Of a stretch of 64,000 nt of DNA, positions 1 through 10,800 are shown in pieces (the stretch's first letter is position 1; each line of letters opens with the position of its first letter). Both the position numbers and the translations under genes were made by a program. Source of the stretch: JAXLVB01 sp046329195 (lineage in GTDB: Bacteria; Bacteroidota; Bacteroidia; Cytophagales; Spirosomataceae). The stretch is from assembly GCA_046329195.1 (NCBI GenBank), contig JAXLVB010000002.1, positions 2,170,001 to 2,234,000 of the forward strand, given 5' to 3'. The notes under the pieces were generated by a model that was not told where the DNA came from, ran no database searches, and saw only the letters and a list, made by a program, of their open reading frames with translations.

Positions 1-2
1 AG

Positions 3-2936
3 CTATCGTTTCGGCATTTGACCCAGCAACAGGGCTTGCCGTCGAGTCATTGTTCGTTGTTGTTTAAGGATTCTCGACAGTTTTGGTGGATTGGCACGCA
101 GTCGGGAGGGTTGGTGCGCTTTGATGGGCAAACGTGCAAGCATTACCCTTCGTTTCAAGGCTCACAGGTGATTAATATTCTCGAAGACAAAGACGGCAAC
201 TTGTGGGTAGGGAGCATCAAAGGACTCAATTTTTACGACCGCCGCACCGATCAGTTTCAACTTGTATCCATTCCCCTGATTCAAAAGTATCCCGATTGTT
301 GGCTCAAGCCCGTGTACATTGACCACCAAGGTTTTATTTGGCTCATGATTGCCTGCGACTGGGGTTTGTATGTGTTTGACCCCAAGACCAAAACCTGTCG
401 GTTGGTTTATAACCAGTTTGGCGAGTTAGTCAACCTGTTTCCCAACACGCCTTATCAGCAGCCTCGGTATTTGATGACCAACGCTTCTGAAGGTTTTGTG
501 TTTACAACTGTTCATAACGACAAACTGGGGCCGATTCGGCACTACTTTGATGGTAAAAGAGGGTTTCCCTTAGCCGAGATTCAAGGGCGCTATTTCCCCG
601 AAAGCGACAGCCTGATTTGGCTAGGTGCTGACATCGGTCTGATAGCCTTTAACCCCCAACAAGAGACTTTTCGGCTCTACAATCATAGCAACAATCGAAG
701 CATTCGGAATGTATCGCACGTGACAGTGCTTAATCCGCAATACCTGCTGATTGGTACTGGTGAAGACGGTTTGTGGCTATTTGACCGTCAAAAACATGCC
801 TTTACCCAACAGTTTAAGAGTCACCCTACCGAACCCAATGGCCTCTCTGGCAACGATATTGATAAAATATTGGTGGATAACCAGCGCAATCTATTGGTAT
901 CGGTATTGGGGCATGGAATAGACTACACCAACCTTGACCAGATTCGGTTGCCATATTATTTGCCCAAAGCGGAGGCGTTTGGGCAAGGTCTTACCAGCAA
1001 TCACGTAACCTGCGCACTCCAGCGCCGTGACGGCTCGCTCTGGTTGGGTACTAAGCATGACGGGGTGCAGCGCATTGACGCTCAAGGACAATTGATGCCG
1101 GGCAAAGCAATGGGTATGGCTGCTCATACTTCGATCAAGTACCTCTTTGAAGATTCACAAAAACGCCTTTGGATAGCTGCAAAAGATGGACTACACATGC
1201 AGGATGGTAAGCGTAAGCAAACACTTTTATCCAACGAAGGGGTTAACCACCTGTACGAATTGACGCCAACGACTTTTTTTGTTTCGACGCTCCGAAATGT
1301 GTATGTCATGCAAGCAAAAGGCGGGCGATGGGCCTTGCAAGCTATCAAGCAGGTAATCAATGGTGGGCATCGCTACAATCAGTTTGTGTGGAGGCATCCG
1401 GTTTCCAAACGTCTGTATTTATCTTCTGAAAGCGGTACGATGTGGTGCGAACTTCTTGAAAAAGGTGGTGAGTGGCAATTAGGCAAACCATCTTGGTTTC
1501 CAACTATGGTCATAGATACGCCCTACCAAATTACAGGCGATACCTTGTGGTTTTGTGCTGCCGACGGTATCATAAAATGGCATGAACAAACTACTCAGTC
1601 TTGGTTTGATGATCGGGTCTCAGGCAAGCAGCTCACCAAAATTTTGATAGATAACGCCGGAAAAGAATGGTATGTATCTGAAAAAGAAGTATTTAGCTGG
1701 GACAAAAAAACTCGAAAACGGGAATCGTTTGGCCTTGCTGATGGACTGAGTACTACGTTTTTTGAGACAAATGCTTGCGTGAAGTTGCAAGACGGACGGT
1801 TGTTGTTGGGAGGTACAAATGGGTTTAATTTAGTGAATCCTCTGCGTATAGCTCCCCATTTGTCTAAAGGCGCTATTTTACTTACAGGGGTGCAGTTTAA
1901 CGACAAAACCATCTTGTTTGGCGAAGGCAAAATCCCCCCCGTTGGTTACAACGAAAATACCGTGTCGTTTGACTTTGTGGCCCAAGATTTTACCTTACCA
2001 GACGGCACAGTATTAGAATACCAATTAGAAAATTACGATTCAGACTGGCTTCCATCGCCAGCCAAAGGCTTTGTGCGTTATGCCAAACTTCCGGCTGGTC
2101 AGTATGTTTTTAAAGTTCGGTTTGTAGGCGAGCGGAAAGCGAGGTTATCAATCCCGCTGGTTGTAGAGGCCCCAATTTGGCTAACGTGGTGGTTTAGAGC
2201 CCTATTAGTGCTTACCATTATGGGGGTTGTGTATGTGATGTATCGGTCGAGCCTAAAAGAAGAACGCCAGCGTTCGGAAATCAAACGAATGCGAGCCGAA
2301 GCAGAAATGAAGGCATTTCGAGCACAGATGAACCCACATTTTGTGTTCAATTGCATGAATACCATTGATGGTTACATTCTGTCGAATCGCCCAGAACAGG
2401 CTTCGTTTTTCTTGCAAAAGTTTTCCCGGCTGATTCGTTTGGTACTCGAAAATTCGCAGCAAGATTTAATAACACTTTCCGAAGAACTAAAGGCACTAGA
2501 ATTGTACATTCAGCTGGAGGAAGAACGCATGGAGCATCGCTTCAGTAGTCGTGTCGAAGTAGCTGTGGAGGTCGAGACCGAGCGTTGGTGTATTCCGCCG
2601 CTATTGGTACAACCCTTTGTCGAAAATGCGATTTTGCATGGTCTCCGGCACAAAACAAACAAAGGAGGAATGTTGATTTTACGACTAAAAAAAGATGGAA
2701 TTCGACTACTGATTGAGGTAGAAGACAACGGCGTAGGGCGTGAAGCAGCCGAACAAATCAATCGTCAGAAGCGACAGTTTACGCAGTCAATGGGCATCGA
2801 AGTAACGGGTGAGCGTATCGAAACGCTTCAAGCATTATACGGTAAAAATGCTAATTTTGAGATAGAAGACTTATACTTGCAGGGACAAACGGGTACCCGT
2901 GTAAAAATTGATTTACCGATTTTAGAAAAAGCATGA
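3..2936 (+). CDS. LytS-type sensor histidine kinase with beta-propeller sensor (5' partial)
   Basis: A hybrid-length sensor kinase of the two-component-propeller family. The reading frame is open to the left edge, and the first visible residues (FRHLTQQQGLPSS) match the usual start of the first propeller repeat, so the true start and signal peptide lie outside the window. The TTG at 18 is not a credible start. Counting from 18: propeller repeats to about residue 610, a Y_Y_Y domain about 615-705, one membrane helix about 713-737, then a coiled linker and a His_kinase (LytS/YehU) domain. The phospho-acceptor motif MNPHF has its His near residue 774; the N-box reads FVENAILHGL and the G-box VEDNGVG. 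The stop overlaps the next gene by 4 nt (ATGA), so the two are translationally coupled. It probably senses an extracytoplasmic ligand, perhaps a glycan, but the ligand cannot be read from sequence. Confidence 0.93.
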   Translation, partial: LSFRHLTQQQGLPSSHCSLLFKDSRQFWWIGTQSGGLVRFDGQTCKHYPSFQGSQVINILEDKDGNLWVGSIKGLNFYDRRTDQFQLVSIPLIQKYPDCWLKPVYIDHQGFIWLMIACDWGLYVFDPKTKTCRLVYNQFGELVNLFPNTPYQQPRYLMTNASEGFVFTTVHNDKLGPIRHYFDGKRGFPLAEIQGRYFPESDSLIWLGADIGLIAFNPQQETFRLYNHSNNRSIRNVSHVTVLNPQYLLIGTGEDGLWLFDRQKHAFTQQFKSHPTEPNGLSGNDIDKILVDNQRNLLVSVLGHGIDYTNLDQIRLPYYLPKAEAFGQGLTSNHVTCALQRRDGSLWLGTKHDGVQRIDAQGQLMPGKAMGMAAHTSIKYLFEDSQKRLWIAAKDGLHMQDGKRKQTLLSNEGVNHLYELTPTTFFVSTLRNVYVMQAKGGRWALQAIKQVINGGHRYNQFVWRHPVSKRLYLSSESGTMWCELLEKGGEWQLGKPSWFPTMVIDTPYQITGDTLWFCAADGIIKWHEQTTQSWFDDRVSGKQLTKILIDNAGKEWYVSEKEVFSWDKKTRKRESFGLADGLSTTFFETNACVKLQDGRLLLGGTNGFNLVNPLRIAPHLSKGAILLTGVQFNDKTILFGEGKIPPVGYNENTVSFDFVAQDFTLPDGTVLEYQLENYDSDWLPSPAKGFVRYAKLPAGQYVFKVRFVGERKARLSIPLVVEAPIWLTWWFRALLVLTIMGVVYVMYRSSLKEERQRSEIKRMRAEAEMKAFRAQMNPHFVFNCMNTIDGYILSNRPEQASFFLQKFSRLIRLVLENSQQDLITLSEELKALELYIQLEEERMEHRFSSRVEVAVEVETERWCIPPLLVQPFVENAILHGLRHKTNKGGMLILRLKKDGIRLLIEVEDNGVGREAAEQINRQKRQFTQSMGIEVTGERIETLQALYGKNANFEIEDLYLQGQTGTRVKIDLPILEKA

Positions 2937-3655
2937 CGGCCATTCTGATTGACGATGAAAAAACAGCCTTAGAAGCCCTTAAAATAAAACTGGGTAAGGT
3001 AGCGCCTCAAGTACAAGTGGTGGCTACCTTTACCATGCCCAATGAGGCTATTTTGGCCATTCCGAAATTGGACCCTTCGGTGCTGTTTTTGGATGTCGAA
3101 ATGCCGACTATGGATGGTTTTTCGTTGCTCAACCAACTCAAAGATGCTGATTTTGAGGTAATTTTCACGACGGCTTACAGCCAATATGCCATTAATGCCT
3201 TTCGCACTCGTGCCTGTGATTACCTGCTTAAACCTATTAATGAAACCGAACTGGCCGAGGCCATTGCTCGCCTCGAAACCAAGTTAGAAATCAAACAGAA
3301 AGAGCAATCCAACGCACAAACCCCTATTCGGTCGGGACGAATTTCGATTCCTTCGATGAAGGGCTTGCAGTTTATACCTGTTGAAGATATCATCTGGCTG
3401 GCCTCGGAGCGGAATTATACTAATTTTTACTTGCGTAATGGTCAGCATCTCATAGCTTCTCGCACCCTCAAGGAGTTCGAGAACTTGTTAGTTCCCTATG
3501 GGTTTATTCGAGTGCATCATTCTTCCTTGATTAACTCTCAGCACGTAGTAGAATACCTCCGTGGCGAAGGCGGTACCGTTATCTTATCTGACGGAACCGA
3601 GGTAGAAGTTTCAAAACGTCGTAAGCAAGAGTTTTTGACCAAAATAAGCTGGTAG
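2933..3655 (+). CDS. LytTR-family response regulator
   Basis: Cognate partner of the kinase upstream (4-nt ATGA overlap). The receiver domain spans about residues 1-120, with acidic pair D7/D8, phospho-acceptor D54 in LFLDVEMPTMDG and the conserved Lys in YLLKPIN. A LytTR DNA-binding domain follows, about residues 138-240 (ISIPSMKGLQFIPVEDIIWLAS, then YFRVHHSSLIN-like core). Length of 240 residues is normal for LytT/AlgR/YehT regulators. LytTR proteins bind short direct repeats upstream of targets; the block of exported proteins that begins 217 bp downstream is the obvious candidate regulon, but that is inference from position. Confidence 0.95.
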   Translation: MTAILIDDEKTALEALKIKLGKVAPQVQVVATFTMPNEAILAIPKLDPSVLFLDVEMPTMDGFSLLNQLKDADFEVIFTTAYSQYAINAFRTRACDYLLKPINETELAEAIARLETKLEIKQKEQSNAQTPIRSGRISIPSMKGLQFIPVEDIIWLASERNYTNFYLRNGQHLIASRTLKEFENLLVPYGFIRVHHSSLINSQHVVEYLRGEGGTVILSDGTEVEVSKRRKQEFLTKISW

Positions 3656-3755
3656 CCAACCATCTGCTCAATCACTACGCCCACTTATTCAGTGGCTTGT
3701 CTGTGTATGTTACTTTTTGCATACTTTCAACAAGTATTCATCTCCCACTTCATTC

Positions 3756-3836
3756 ATGAATAAGCGTACGGCCCTTCGGTGGCTCCTCTATGCATTGGCA
3801 ATCGTTGCTTGCCTACTGCTGATTTTTGTACGCTGA
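3756..3836 (+). CDS. possible 26-residue single-helix membrane peptide
   Basis: A tiny ORF in the gap between the response regulator and the lipoprotein gene. The product (MNKRTALRWLLYALAI...) has four basic residues at the N-terminus, then an unbroken hydrophobic stretch of about 17 residues, ending VR. This is the classic layout of a single-pass small membrane protein. No ribosome-binding site is visible, but that is normal here. It could equally be chance coding in an intergenic region. Comparison across related genomes would decide. Confidence 0.3.
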   Translation: MNKRTALRWLLYALAIVACLLLIFVR

Positions 3837-3872
3837 CAGTTCAACTTTATCGAGTTTTACCCCAAAAACGCA

Positions 3873-6020
3873 ATGAAGATGGTTACGTTTAGTCAGCCAC
3901 GAAAGTGGTATCAGTTGGTACGTTATGGAGTCATGTTGGCTATTTTGGTAGGAATGCAAACCTGCGAGTGTGAGAAAAAAAGCCAAATTATTCCAGCCCA
4001 AATTACCACAGGTGCTGTGTCGGCTATTACATACAATTCGGCCAAGTGCGATGGAGTACTTGACCCGGGTACCGAAACCGTTAGTGAGATGGGCCACTGT
4101 TGGTCTGAACAGAACAATCAGCCGACGGTCAACGATACTAAAGTAGCGCAAGTGCCAGGCAAAACGAAGCAGACCTTTACCACATCACTTACGGCACTTA
4201 CACCCGAAAAACTCTACTATGTACGAGCCTATGCCATCATTGCAAATAAAGCCTATTATGGTGATTTAGTGACGCTTACCACCGCTAAAGCTCCGATTCC
4301 GCCGCCTACGCTAACCACAGACCCCGCTACCGAAATTGTTTACAACAGTGCTAAGGTGAGTTTTAAGATTCAGTTTGCAGCGGGCGGTTCGGCTTCGCAG
4401 CATGGCATTTGTTGGAGCACTAATAGCAATCCTACCACCAACGACAACAAAACTAATTTGGGAAATGCCACGGGTACAGTCAATAGTGCCAGTGTGCTGA
4501 GTGGCTTATCAGAAAAAACCACGTATTATGCCAGGGCGTATGCCGTGGTAGGAACAGATACGTTTTACGGCAATATCGTCAATTTCACCACTCCAGGAAT
4601 TGCTCCTACCATTACTACAGGCAATGCAACCGAGGTTATTACAAACAGTGCTAAAGTGAGTTTTACCATTCAGTTTGCCCCCGGCACTTCGGCAACGCAA
4701 TACGGAATCTGCTGGGCTACTACCAATACGCCGACCACCAACGACAATAAGACCAGCTTGGGGGCTATTGCTACCAATGTCAGTACGACCAATAGTCTGA
4801 CCAATTTGAGTGCCAAAACTACCTATTATGTGCGGGCCTATGCCGTGGTGAATGGCACAACCTATTACGGAAACGTCACCAGTTTTAGTACCTCCGATTC
4901 GGCACCTACCATTACCACAGGCAGTGTAACCGAAGTGCAAGTGAGCAGTGCCAAAGTAGCACTGACTTTACAGTTAGCCGCTGGTACTTCGGCCTCGCAA
5001 TATGGCATTTGTTGGGCAACCAACAATAACCCCACCACCAACGACGGAAAAACCAGCTTAGGGGCTACGAGCGCCAATGTAAATACAACCAGTACGCTTA
5101 CAGGACTGAGTTCAAAAACCACCTACTATGCCCGTGCCTATGCAGTGGTGAACGGTACGACCTACTACGGCAATGTGGTCAACTTTACCACCCAAACCGA
5201 CACACCTCAGACGTCTGATGGTTCGCCGGGTTTTTTGTTCTACAACAGCAGTTCTGGACAAGCAGTATTTGGCGAAGTCGTCAACAATACCTACAGAGAC
5301 ATTAGAGCTTTAGGCTCTATCGGCAATAGCTGGACACATGTAGTACCGTATCAAGGCATGTTGTTCTTGGTGAGTTCGGCTAACGGACCAGGTGCCCTGT
5401 TTGATGGCAAGCAAATCATCAAGAATTTTCCAGGTGGAAGTTTTGTGGGTTGGACGCACATCACGCCCATCAACGACCAGTGGCTGTTGTTTTACAATGC
5501 AAACACAGGCGCCTTCGAATTCGGGCAGATTCAAAATACTAATTACCAAGCCTTATTGCGAGGCACTAATTTCTCAACAGGTTGGAGCACTATCCTAAGC
5601 TTTGGAAAAGATATTTTGTTTTATAATGCCAGCACTGGTGCTGGTACGTGGGGAAGTTTTAATGGAAGTGCTTTTTCGCAATATGCTGAAAACGAAAAAC
5701 TTAGTACAGGATTTAACGCCATCACGTATGGAAATAATGCCAGCTTTTGGTGGTATCGCAACACAGGCGAAGTCGGTTATGTGAATATGTACGCCCCAAC
5801 GCCTCCCAAAGGTGCGAAACCCTCGTTTGGGCAGATTCAACAGATTAACCTAAAACTCTTTCGTACGGGGATTGTCACGGCTGGAAACAACCAAAATTTG
5901 CTCCAAATGTTAAATACAACCTTAGACATTTATTCGGTGGCCGGCGATAACAAACTTACTTACCAACGCACCAGCGACATCAATGCCTGGACGCATTTGG
6001 TAGCCGTCAAATTCAACTGA
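3873..6020 (+). CDS. surface lipoprotein with four FN3-like repeats and a C-terminal FYN/TG repeat domain
   Basis: An exported, probably lipid-anchored protein: basic N-terminus, hydrophobic segment about residues 17-28 and a lipobox-like Cys at residue 31 (GMQTC). Four tandem repeats of about 100 residues follow (about 43-143, 146-243, 245-343, 345-443). Each has an ITTG.....NSAK start, a GICW/GHCW core, PT.ND.KT and a YY.RAYAVV..T.YYGN finish, which is a fibronectin-III-like all-beta pattern. From about residue 450 a second repeat type begins, with FLFYN..SG, W.HI.P and LLFYNANTG.F.FG motifs about 45-50 residues apart, probably a beta-propeller-like lectin or FG-GAP-type fold. No catalytic motif and no type IX sorting domain are visible. 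It is first of four co-directional genes for exported proteins. Function is unknown; adhesion or glycan binding is a guess. Confidence 0.85.
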   Translation: MKMVTFSQPRKWYQLVRYGVMLAILVGMQTCECEKKSQIIPAQITTGAVSAITYNSAKCDGVLDPGTETVSEMGHCWSEQNNQPTVNDTKVAQVPGKTKQTFTTSLTALTPEKLYYVRAYAIIANKAYYGDLVTLTTAKAPIPPPTLTTDPATEIVYNSAKVSFKIQFAAGGSASQHGICWSTNSNPTTNDNKTNLGNATGTVNSASVLSGLSEKTTYYARAYAVVGTDTFYGNIVNFTTPGIAPTITTGNATEVITNSAKVSFTIQFAPGTSATQYGICWATTNTPTTNDNKTSLGAIATNVSTTNSLTNLSAKTTYYVRAYAVVNGTTYYGNVTSFSTSDSAPTITTGSVTEVQVSSAKVALTLQLAAGTSASQYGICWATNNNPTTNDGKTSLGATSANVNTTSTLTGLSSKTTYYARAYAVVNGTTYYGNVVNFTTQTDTPQTSDGSPGFLFYNSSSGQAVFGEVVNNTYRDIRALGSIGNSWTHVVPYQGMLFLVSSANGPGALFDGKQIIKNFPGGSFVGWTHITPINDQWLLFYNANTGAFEFGQIQNTNYQALLRGTNFSTGWSTILSFGKDILFYNASTGAGTWGSFNGSAFSQYAENEKLSTGFNAITYGNNASFWWYRNTGEVGYVNMYAPTPPKGAKPSFGQIQQINLKLFRTGIVTAGNNQNLLQMLNTTLDIYSVAGDNKLTYQRTSDINAWTHLVAVKFN
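4309..5202 (+). repeat. three tandem ~298-nt repeat units inside a coding sequence
   Basis: Units start near 4309, 4605 and 4905 with nearly the same opening (cctac.attac.acaggca) and share long identical stretches, such as the codons for GICW and for YYxRAYAVV. The period is about 298 nt (about 99 codons). A more diverged fourth unit lies just upstream, about 4000-4296. The close similarity of units 3 and 4 suggests recent duplication or ongoing recombination, so copy number may vary between strains. Confidence 0.85.
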
Positions 6021-6124
6021 TATGACGGGCGGCAGACGGATAAGCCATTGCAATCTAAAAAATACCCAATAACCAGTTCACTAATTACCAATAATCAATC
6101 CCAGTAACGAATAAAGATAAACAA

Positions 6125-7813
6125 ATGAAACAAAACTACAGGTTACTCATTTGCCTATCTATGGGTTGTTTGTGCTTGCTTCAGCAAGGGCAGGCACAGG
6201 ATATTTCGTCTTTTAGAGGACAAAAACCTATTACGTTTACGGGTAATCTCAGCCTCAACCTCAGCACCTACACCACCACGGGCTCTCGCCAACGCCTCGA
6301 CCCTTTTGCTTGGACCATCAGCGGTTCGCCTACGCTGTCAATTTATGGAGTACAACTACCTGTTTTTGTGCTGATTAACCAACAGTCAAAGTCCTTTCAA
6401 GGGCCATTTCAGCAGTTTGGTATAAGTCCTTCCTACAAATGGGCCAGGGCGCACTTGGGCTATCGAAATATTACTTTTTCGCCATACACGTTAGCCGGAC
6501 GATTGTTCATAGGAGCAGGACTTGAATTGAACCCTGGCAAGTTGCGTTTGGGCTTCATGTATGGCCAATTCCAGAAGGCAATAGGAGGCACTTTAGACCA
6601 ACTCACCGCCACTAACCCAGCACCTCCTGCCCCCCAGTTTAGGCGCATGGGGTATGCAGTAAAAGTAGGCTTTGGTACAGAGGCCAACCACTTAGACCTG
6701 ATTTATTTCAAAGCCAAAGACGACATCAATTCGATTACAATTGTGCCGAAAAGCACGCTTCGTCCCGCCGAAAATGCCGTGGTAGGGTTGTCGTCGGTGT
6801 TTACGCTTTTCAAACGCTTTACCTGGGCTACCGACGTAGGGCTGAGCGGCTATACCGAAGACATCCGTTCAGAAGAATACGAGCTTTCGAGCAAGCTATC
6901 GTGGCTCAAAAATGTATATACTCCCCGAAACTCTTCGCATGTTGGTTGGGCAGGGCAGAGCAGTTTGCAGTTCAATGCCTCGGTGTTTTCGCTGCGAGTG
7001 CAGTACCGCCTCATCTCTGCCGATTACAAGTCGATGGGAGCGTATTTTTTTAACAACGATTTACAAGAGATTACGGTTAGCCCTTCCATAACGCTCTTGC
7101 AAGGCAAAATACAACTGAGTGGCAGCTATGGCATTCAGAATGATAACGTTAGCAAAACCAAACTCCTTCGTACAGACCGCAAAATTGGCTCCGCTAATTT
7201 GTCTATTCAACCCAGCCAGTCGTTTGGGGTAGTGATGAATTACTCTAATTACGGCACCTTTCAGAACCAACCCGGTACTATTGTAGATACCCTCAAAATT
7301 CAGCAAGTGAACCAAACCATGATGATTGCTCCTCGGTATTTCAAGAGCAATGGTACGGTTTCGCACGCTGTCAATGCCGTGCTGAGTTATCAAAATTCAA
7401 CCGACTACAACACGGTGTCGAGCCAGTTGTTAGAATTCAATAACCTGTTCACTTCCCTTACCTATTCTTACGGATTGCCCAAGCAGAAGTTTACCCTCAC
7501 TCCGGGGGTAAACTACATCCGTAATTACCTCCAGTACGGCAACACAGCTGCAATGGGAGCTACACTTTCGGCTACTAAAACACTATGGAGCAACAAGTTG
7601 AATACCTCGGCGAACTTGTTGTTTAACCAAAATTTTTACGAACAAACTACCAATGGCTATACCCTGAGTGTACGTTGGAACAACCGAATACGCATCACCA
7701 ACAAGCAACAAATGAATGTGAGTTTGACCTTGCTACGGAATACTGACAACCGAATTGAAGCACGAAACTTTACAGAATTTTACACCAATGTAGGCTACGG
7801 GATTAATTTTTAA
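6125..7813 (+). CDS. outer-membrane beta-barrel protein, function unknown
   Basis: A clean signal peptide (MKQNYRLLICLSMGCLCLLQQGQAQ, cleaved after AQA) precedes about 535 residues rich in alternating aromatic/hydrophobic strands (such as FTWATDVGLSGYTEDI and LNTSANLLFNQNFYEQ), ending in an aromatic strand FYTNVGYGINF. The final Phe is typical of barrels inserted by the Bam machinery. There is no plug domain, so this is not a TonB-dependent receptor. It lies 104 nt after the repeat lipoprotein and 39 nt before the giant secreted protein, so all are probably one operon, and it could act as an anchor or export partner for them. I do not recognise a named family. Confidence 0.8.
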   Translation: MKQNYRLLICLSMGCLCLLQQGQAQDISSFRGQKPITFTGNLSLNLSTYTTTGSRQRLDPFAWTISGSPTLSIYGVQLPVFVLINQQSKSFQGPFQQFGISPSYKWARAHLGYRNITFSPYTLAGRLFIGAGLELNPGKLRLGFMYGQFQKAIGGTLDQLTATNPAPPAPQFRRMGYAVKVGFGTEANHLDLIYFKAKDDINSITIVPKSTLRPAENAVVGLSSVFTLFKRFTWATDVGLSGYTEDIRSEEYELSSKLSWLKNVYTPRNSSHVGWAGQSSLQFNASVFSLRVQYRLISADYKSMGAYFFNNDLQEITVSPSITLLQGKIQLSGSYGIQNDNVSKTKLLRTDRKIGSANLSIQPSQSFGVVMNYSNYGTFQNQPGTIVDTLKIQQVNQTMMIAPRYFKSNGTVSHAVNAVLSYQNSTDYNTVSSQLLEFNNLFTSLTYSYGLPKQKFTLTPGVNYIRNYLQYGNTAAMGATLSATKTLWSNKLNTSANLLFNQNFYEQTTNGYTLSVRWNNRIRITNKQQMNVSLTLLRNTDNRIEARNFTEFYTNVGYGINF

Positions 7814-7852
7814 GGCGTAGGTAAACAGCTGAATAGCAAAACGATTCTGAGC

Positions 7853-10800
7853 ATGAAGAGACATGATATATTTTTTCGATTGATTGCTATCATCTTCCTG
7901 TTGATAGGTGGCTTTACAGCTCATTCACAACAGCTTCAAGGTATTTCGATACAGGTTATTTTACCACCTCCTTATAGCCCACGCATTGCGGATTATAATG
8001 GTGGCGATGCCAGCAAACTTACCTTACTGATTACCAACGGCACAGGAAATACCGTTCGTATCAAGCTCGCTGGCGAACTCAAAGGACGAAACAACGGGAT
8101 TAGAGCCTATACAAAAGCTGGTTTTCAGCCACTTACACCCATTATTGTAGAGCCGAGGGCTACGGTAACCATCAACTCGGCCAATGCCGACCAAGGGTAT
8201 TTTGATAAAAACAACGTCGAATACGAAGGCATTGACGAAGCCACCAAAGCACAAGCCGCTGCCACGGGATTGATTCCGCAAGGTAATTATGATTTGTGCA
8301 TCTATGCCTTGCCTTTTGACCAAGCCATTGCCATCGAAAACAATACTCCCAAAGGCTGTATTGGTATTCCGATAAGCTATATCGAACCACCTCGTTTGAT
8401 AGCCCCCATGTGCAACAATCGGGTTTTTGTTCCTGACAACATCCAGTTTGTCTGGACGCCACCCGTAGGCAACATCATTGGGGCACAATTAGAGTACGAT
8501 CTCTTTATTGTAAAAGTACCCGATGGACAAAATCCAAACGATGCCATTGATAATGCCATCAATCGTAACGTAGGCAATCCGTTTGTAGTAAAGGATTTAG
8601 CTACGCCCACCTACAATTATTCACAAGCCGACCCTAAGCTCGACGACGGTAACTATGTTTGGCGAGTAGTGGCTCGAGATTCTAGACCCGATGACCAAAA
8701 AATCTATTTTCAAAACGATGGGAAAAGCGAATTCTGCACGTTTCGCATTGGCGAGGCACCTGTCGATGTGCGGGAGGTTTCGGGTACTACCAAGTGTAAA
8801 GACGCTCCGCCGGTGGGTGATAAATTGGCCGTAGCGACCAATCCAGTAGGCCAAACCATCAAATTAGGGAAATTTGACTTGACCGTAACCAACGCCATCC
8901 GACGGGCAACGGGCACATGGAGTGGTAAGGGGAAAATTGCATGGAATAGCGTACCGATTAAGGTAATTTTCAGTGGATTAACGTTTAATGCCAGCAATCA
9001 GGCTATTACGGGCTATGCCGAAGCCGATACCGAATTTCCGGGGCTACCCAGTGTAGATTATCAGAACATTAATGCCTTTGAGGCCATTAGTCCTGATTTT
9101 TATAAAAACTATGCCAACTACATCAAAACCAAGCTTCTCAACGACCTCAAGGCAGCGCTTGCTGTTCCGTTGCCTATTGGATACGATGCTGGAGCAGGAT
9201 TGATAGGGATTAACTACATGAAATTCAGCACCGAAGGAGCCGATATGGGGATTTTGCTCAATGTAGAACTCCCCGAAGCCAACAGCTACTTGTCGATGGC
9301 TGCTATTGATATTTGTATGGCTCCCGACAAGAAAATCCCCAACAATGCCAACGTGTTTTTGGTGAAAGATCTCAAAGTGCCAAGCTTGCCTATTACCTTT
9401 AAAAAAAGCAATTACCCAACGCCCAACGGGACTTTTGCCGAGATTTCGCCCGAACGGGTAGAACGAGTGCACGGAGTCATGGAATTGAATTTGGGCAGTG
9501 ATTTCTTGAAATTAGTAAACGACCAAGGCGATGTTCAACCCGGTGATGTCAAAGCCACCCTCACTGCCGATTTCATCCGTTGGGCCGATTGGATTGCCTC
9601 GGTTACCCTTCCTGATTTTACGCTGAGTGTATTGCCCGGCTTCAATCTGCGTGGCGTCGAAATCTCTTATGACCATTCTGATTTAGCTAATCCTGCTGGC
9701 TTCGCCGCTCCCGACGAATACAAGGGCGATAAAGGGATTACTTTTAATGGCTTATTTATCAAGAAATTAGATGTACTGTTGCCCAAAACTTTCAGCGGTG
9801 GAGCAGGGCGGCTGAGTTTCTCGGCACAACAAGTGATTATCAACGGCGATGGATTCACGGGTCGCCTCAAACCCGTTACCAATCCCTTGCTCGACTACAC
9901 CAAGGGTTCAATGGGTAACTGGGGCTTTTCAATTGATGATTTTGAAGTGCTTATAGTCGAAAATGGTTTTGTTCGGGGAAGCATGAATGGCCAACTTCAA
10001 TTCCCCATCAGCGACGACCGCCTTGATTATACCTGCACCTTGCGAGATAAATTTGACGACATCCAGTTTGTGGTAAAACCGAAAACGGGAGGCTACAAAG
10101 TGCCGTTATTTATTGCCCAAATGCACTTGTACAACAACTCGCAGTTTTTGGTGGGTCTCAAGAACGGCGATGCGCAGTTAGACCTCCGACTATTTGGTGA
10201 TGTCATTGTGAATGCTCCTGCTCCCTTGAGTTTGGTACTTCCCAACCTATACTTTGAGAATTTTGCCGTCAGTAACCAACCTCGTCCCGGAGCCGTAGGC
10301 GAAGCCGCTGCGAGTGTTTACCTCAATCCGGGCAATTGGAAACTCGTTGGAGGCATCTTCAAAGACGATGCTGGCAAAGGCGGTGGTTGGCCCGACGAAG
10401 ACGGCGATGGCTTCACCACCATGCCTGCCGACGGCGAGTCAGGCGGCACGTTGGCTGGTTTTCCCATCGAAATTCTTCCTCCTAAGTTTGTCGCCAATAG
10501 CAACGGTATAGGGCTGGAGTTAGGTATTAAAGTCAATGTAGGCGGCGACGACAAGAGCATTGTAGGGGCGGCAGGTGCGGTGCAGGTATTAGGAACTATT
10601 ACCCTCAACGGCGGACGCCCCAAACCTGTCTTCAAGGGTGTGTATCCGACTGGACTAACCATTGAGGGCGATATAGGTCCGGCCAAAGTCAAAGGGGCGC
10701 TTCGGGTCTATATTGATAACCCTCAATACGGTACGGGTTTTAACGGCTGGGCGCAAGTCACGGTGCCGGGCGTGGCGCAAGTAGATGCCGAATTGATGTT

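Noticed and set aside
4509..4940. 143-residue minus-strand ORF in the repeat lipoprotein gene
   Set aside because: Repeats of the sense strand produce a long open antisense frame; nothing protein-like in it.
4309..5202. Possible CRISPR-like array
   Set aside because: Repeat period is about 298 nt in frame with a protein; there are no short repeats with unique spacers anywhere in the window.
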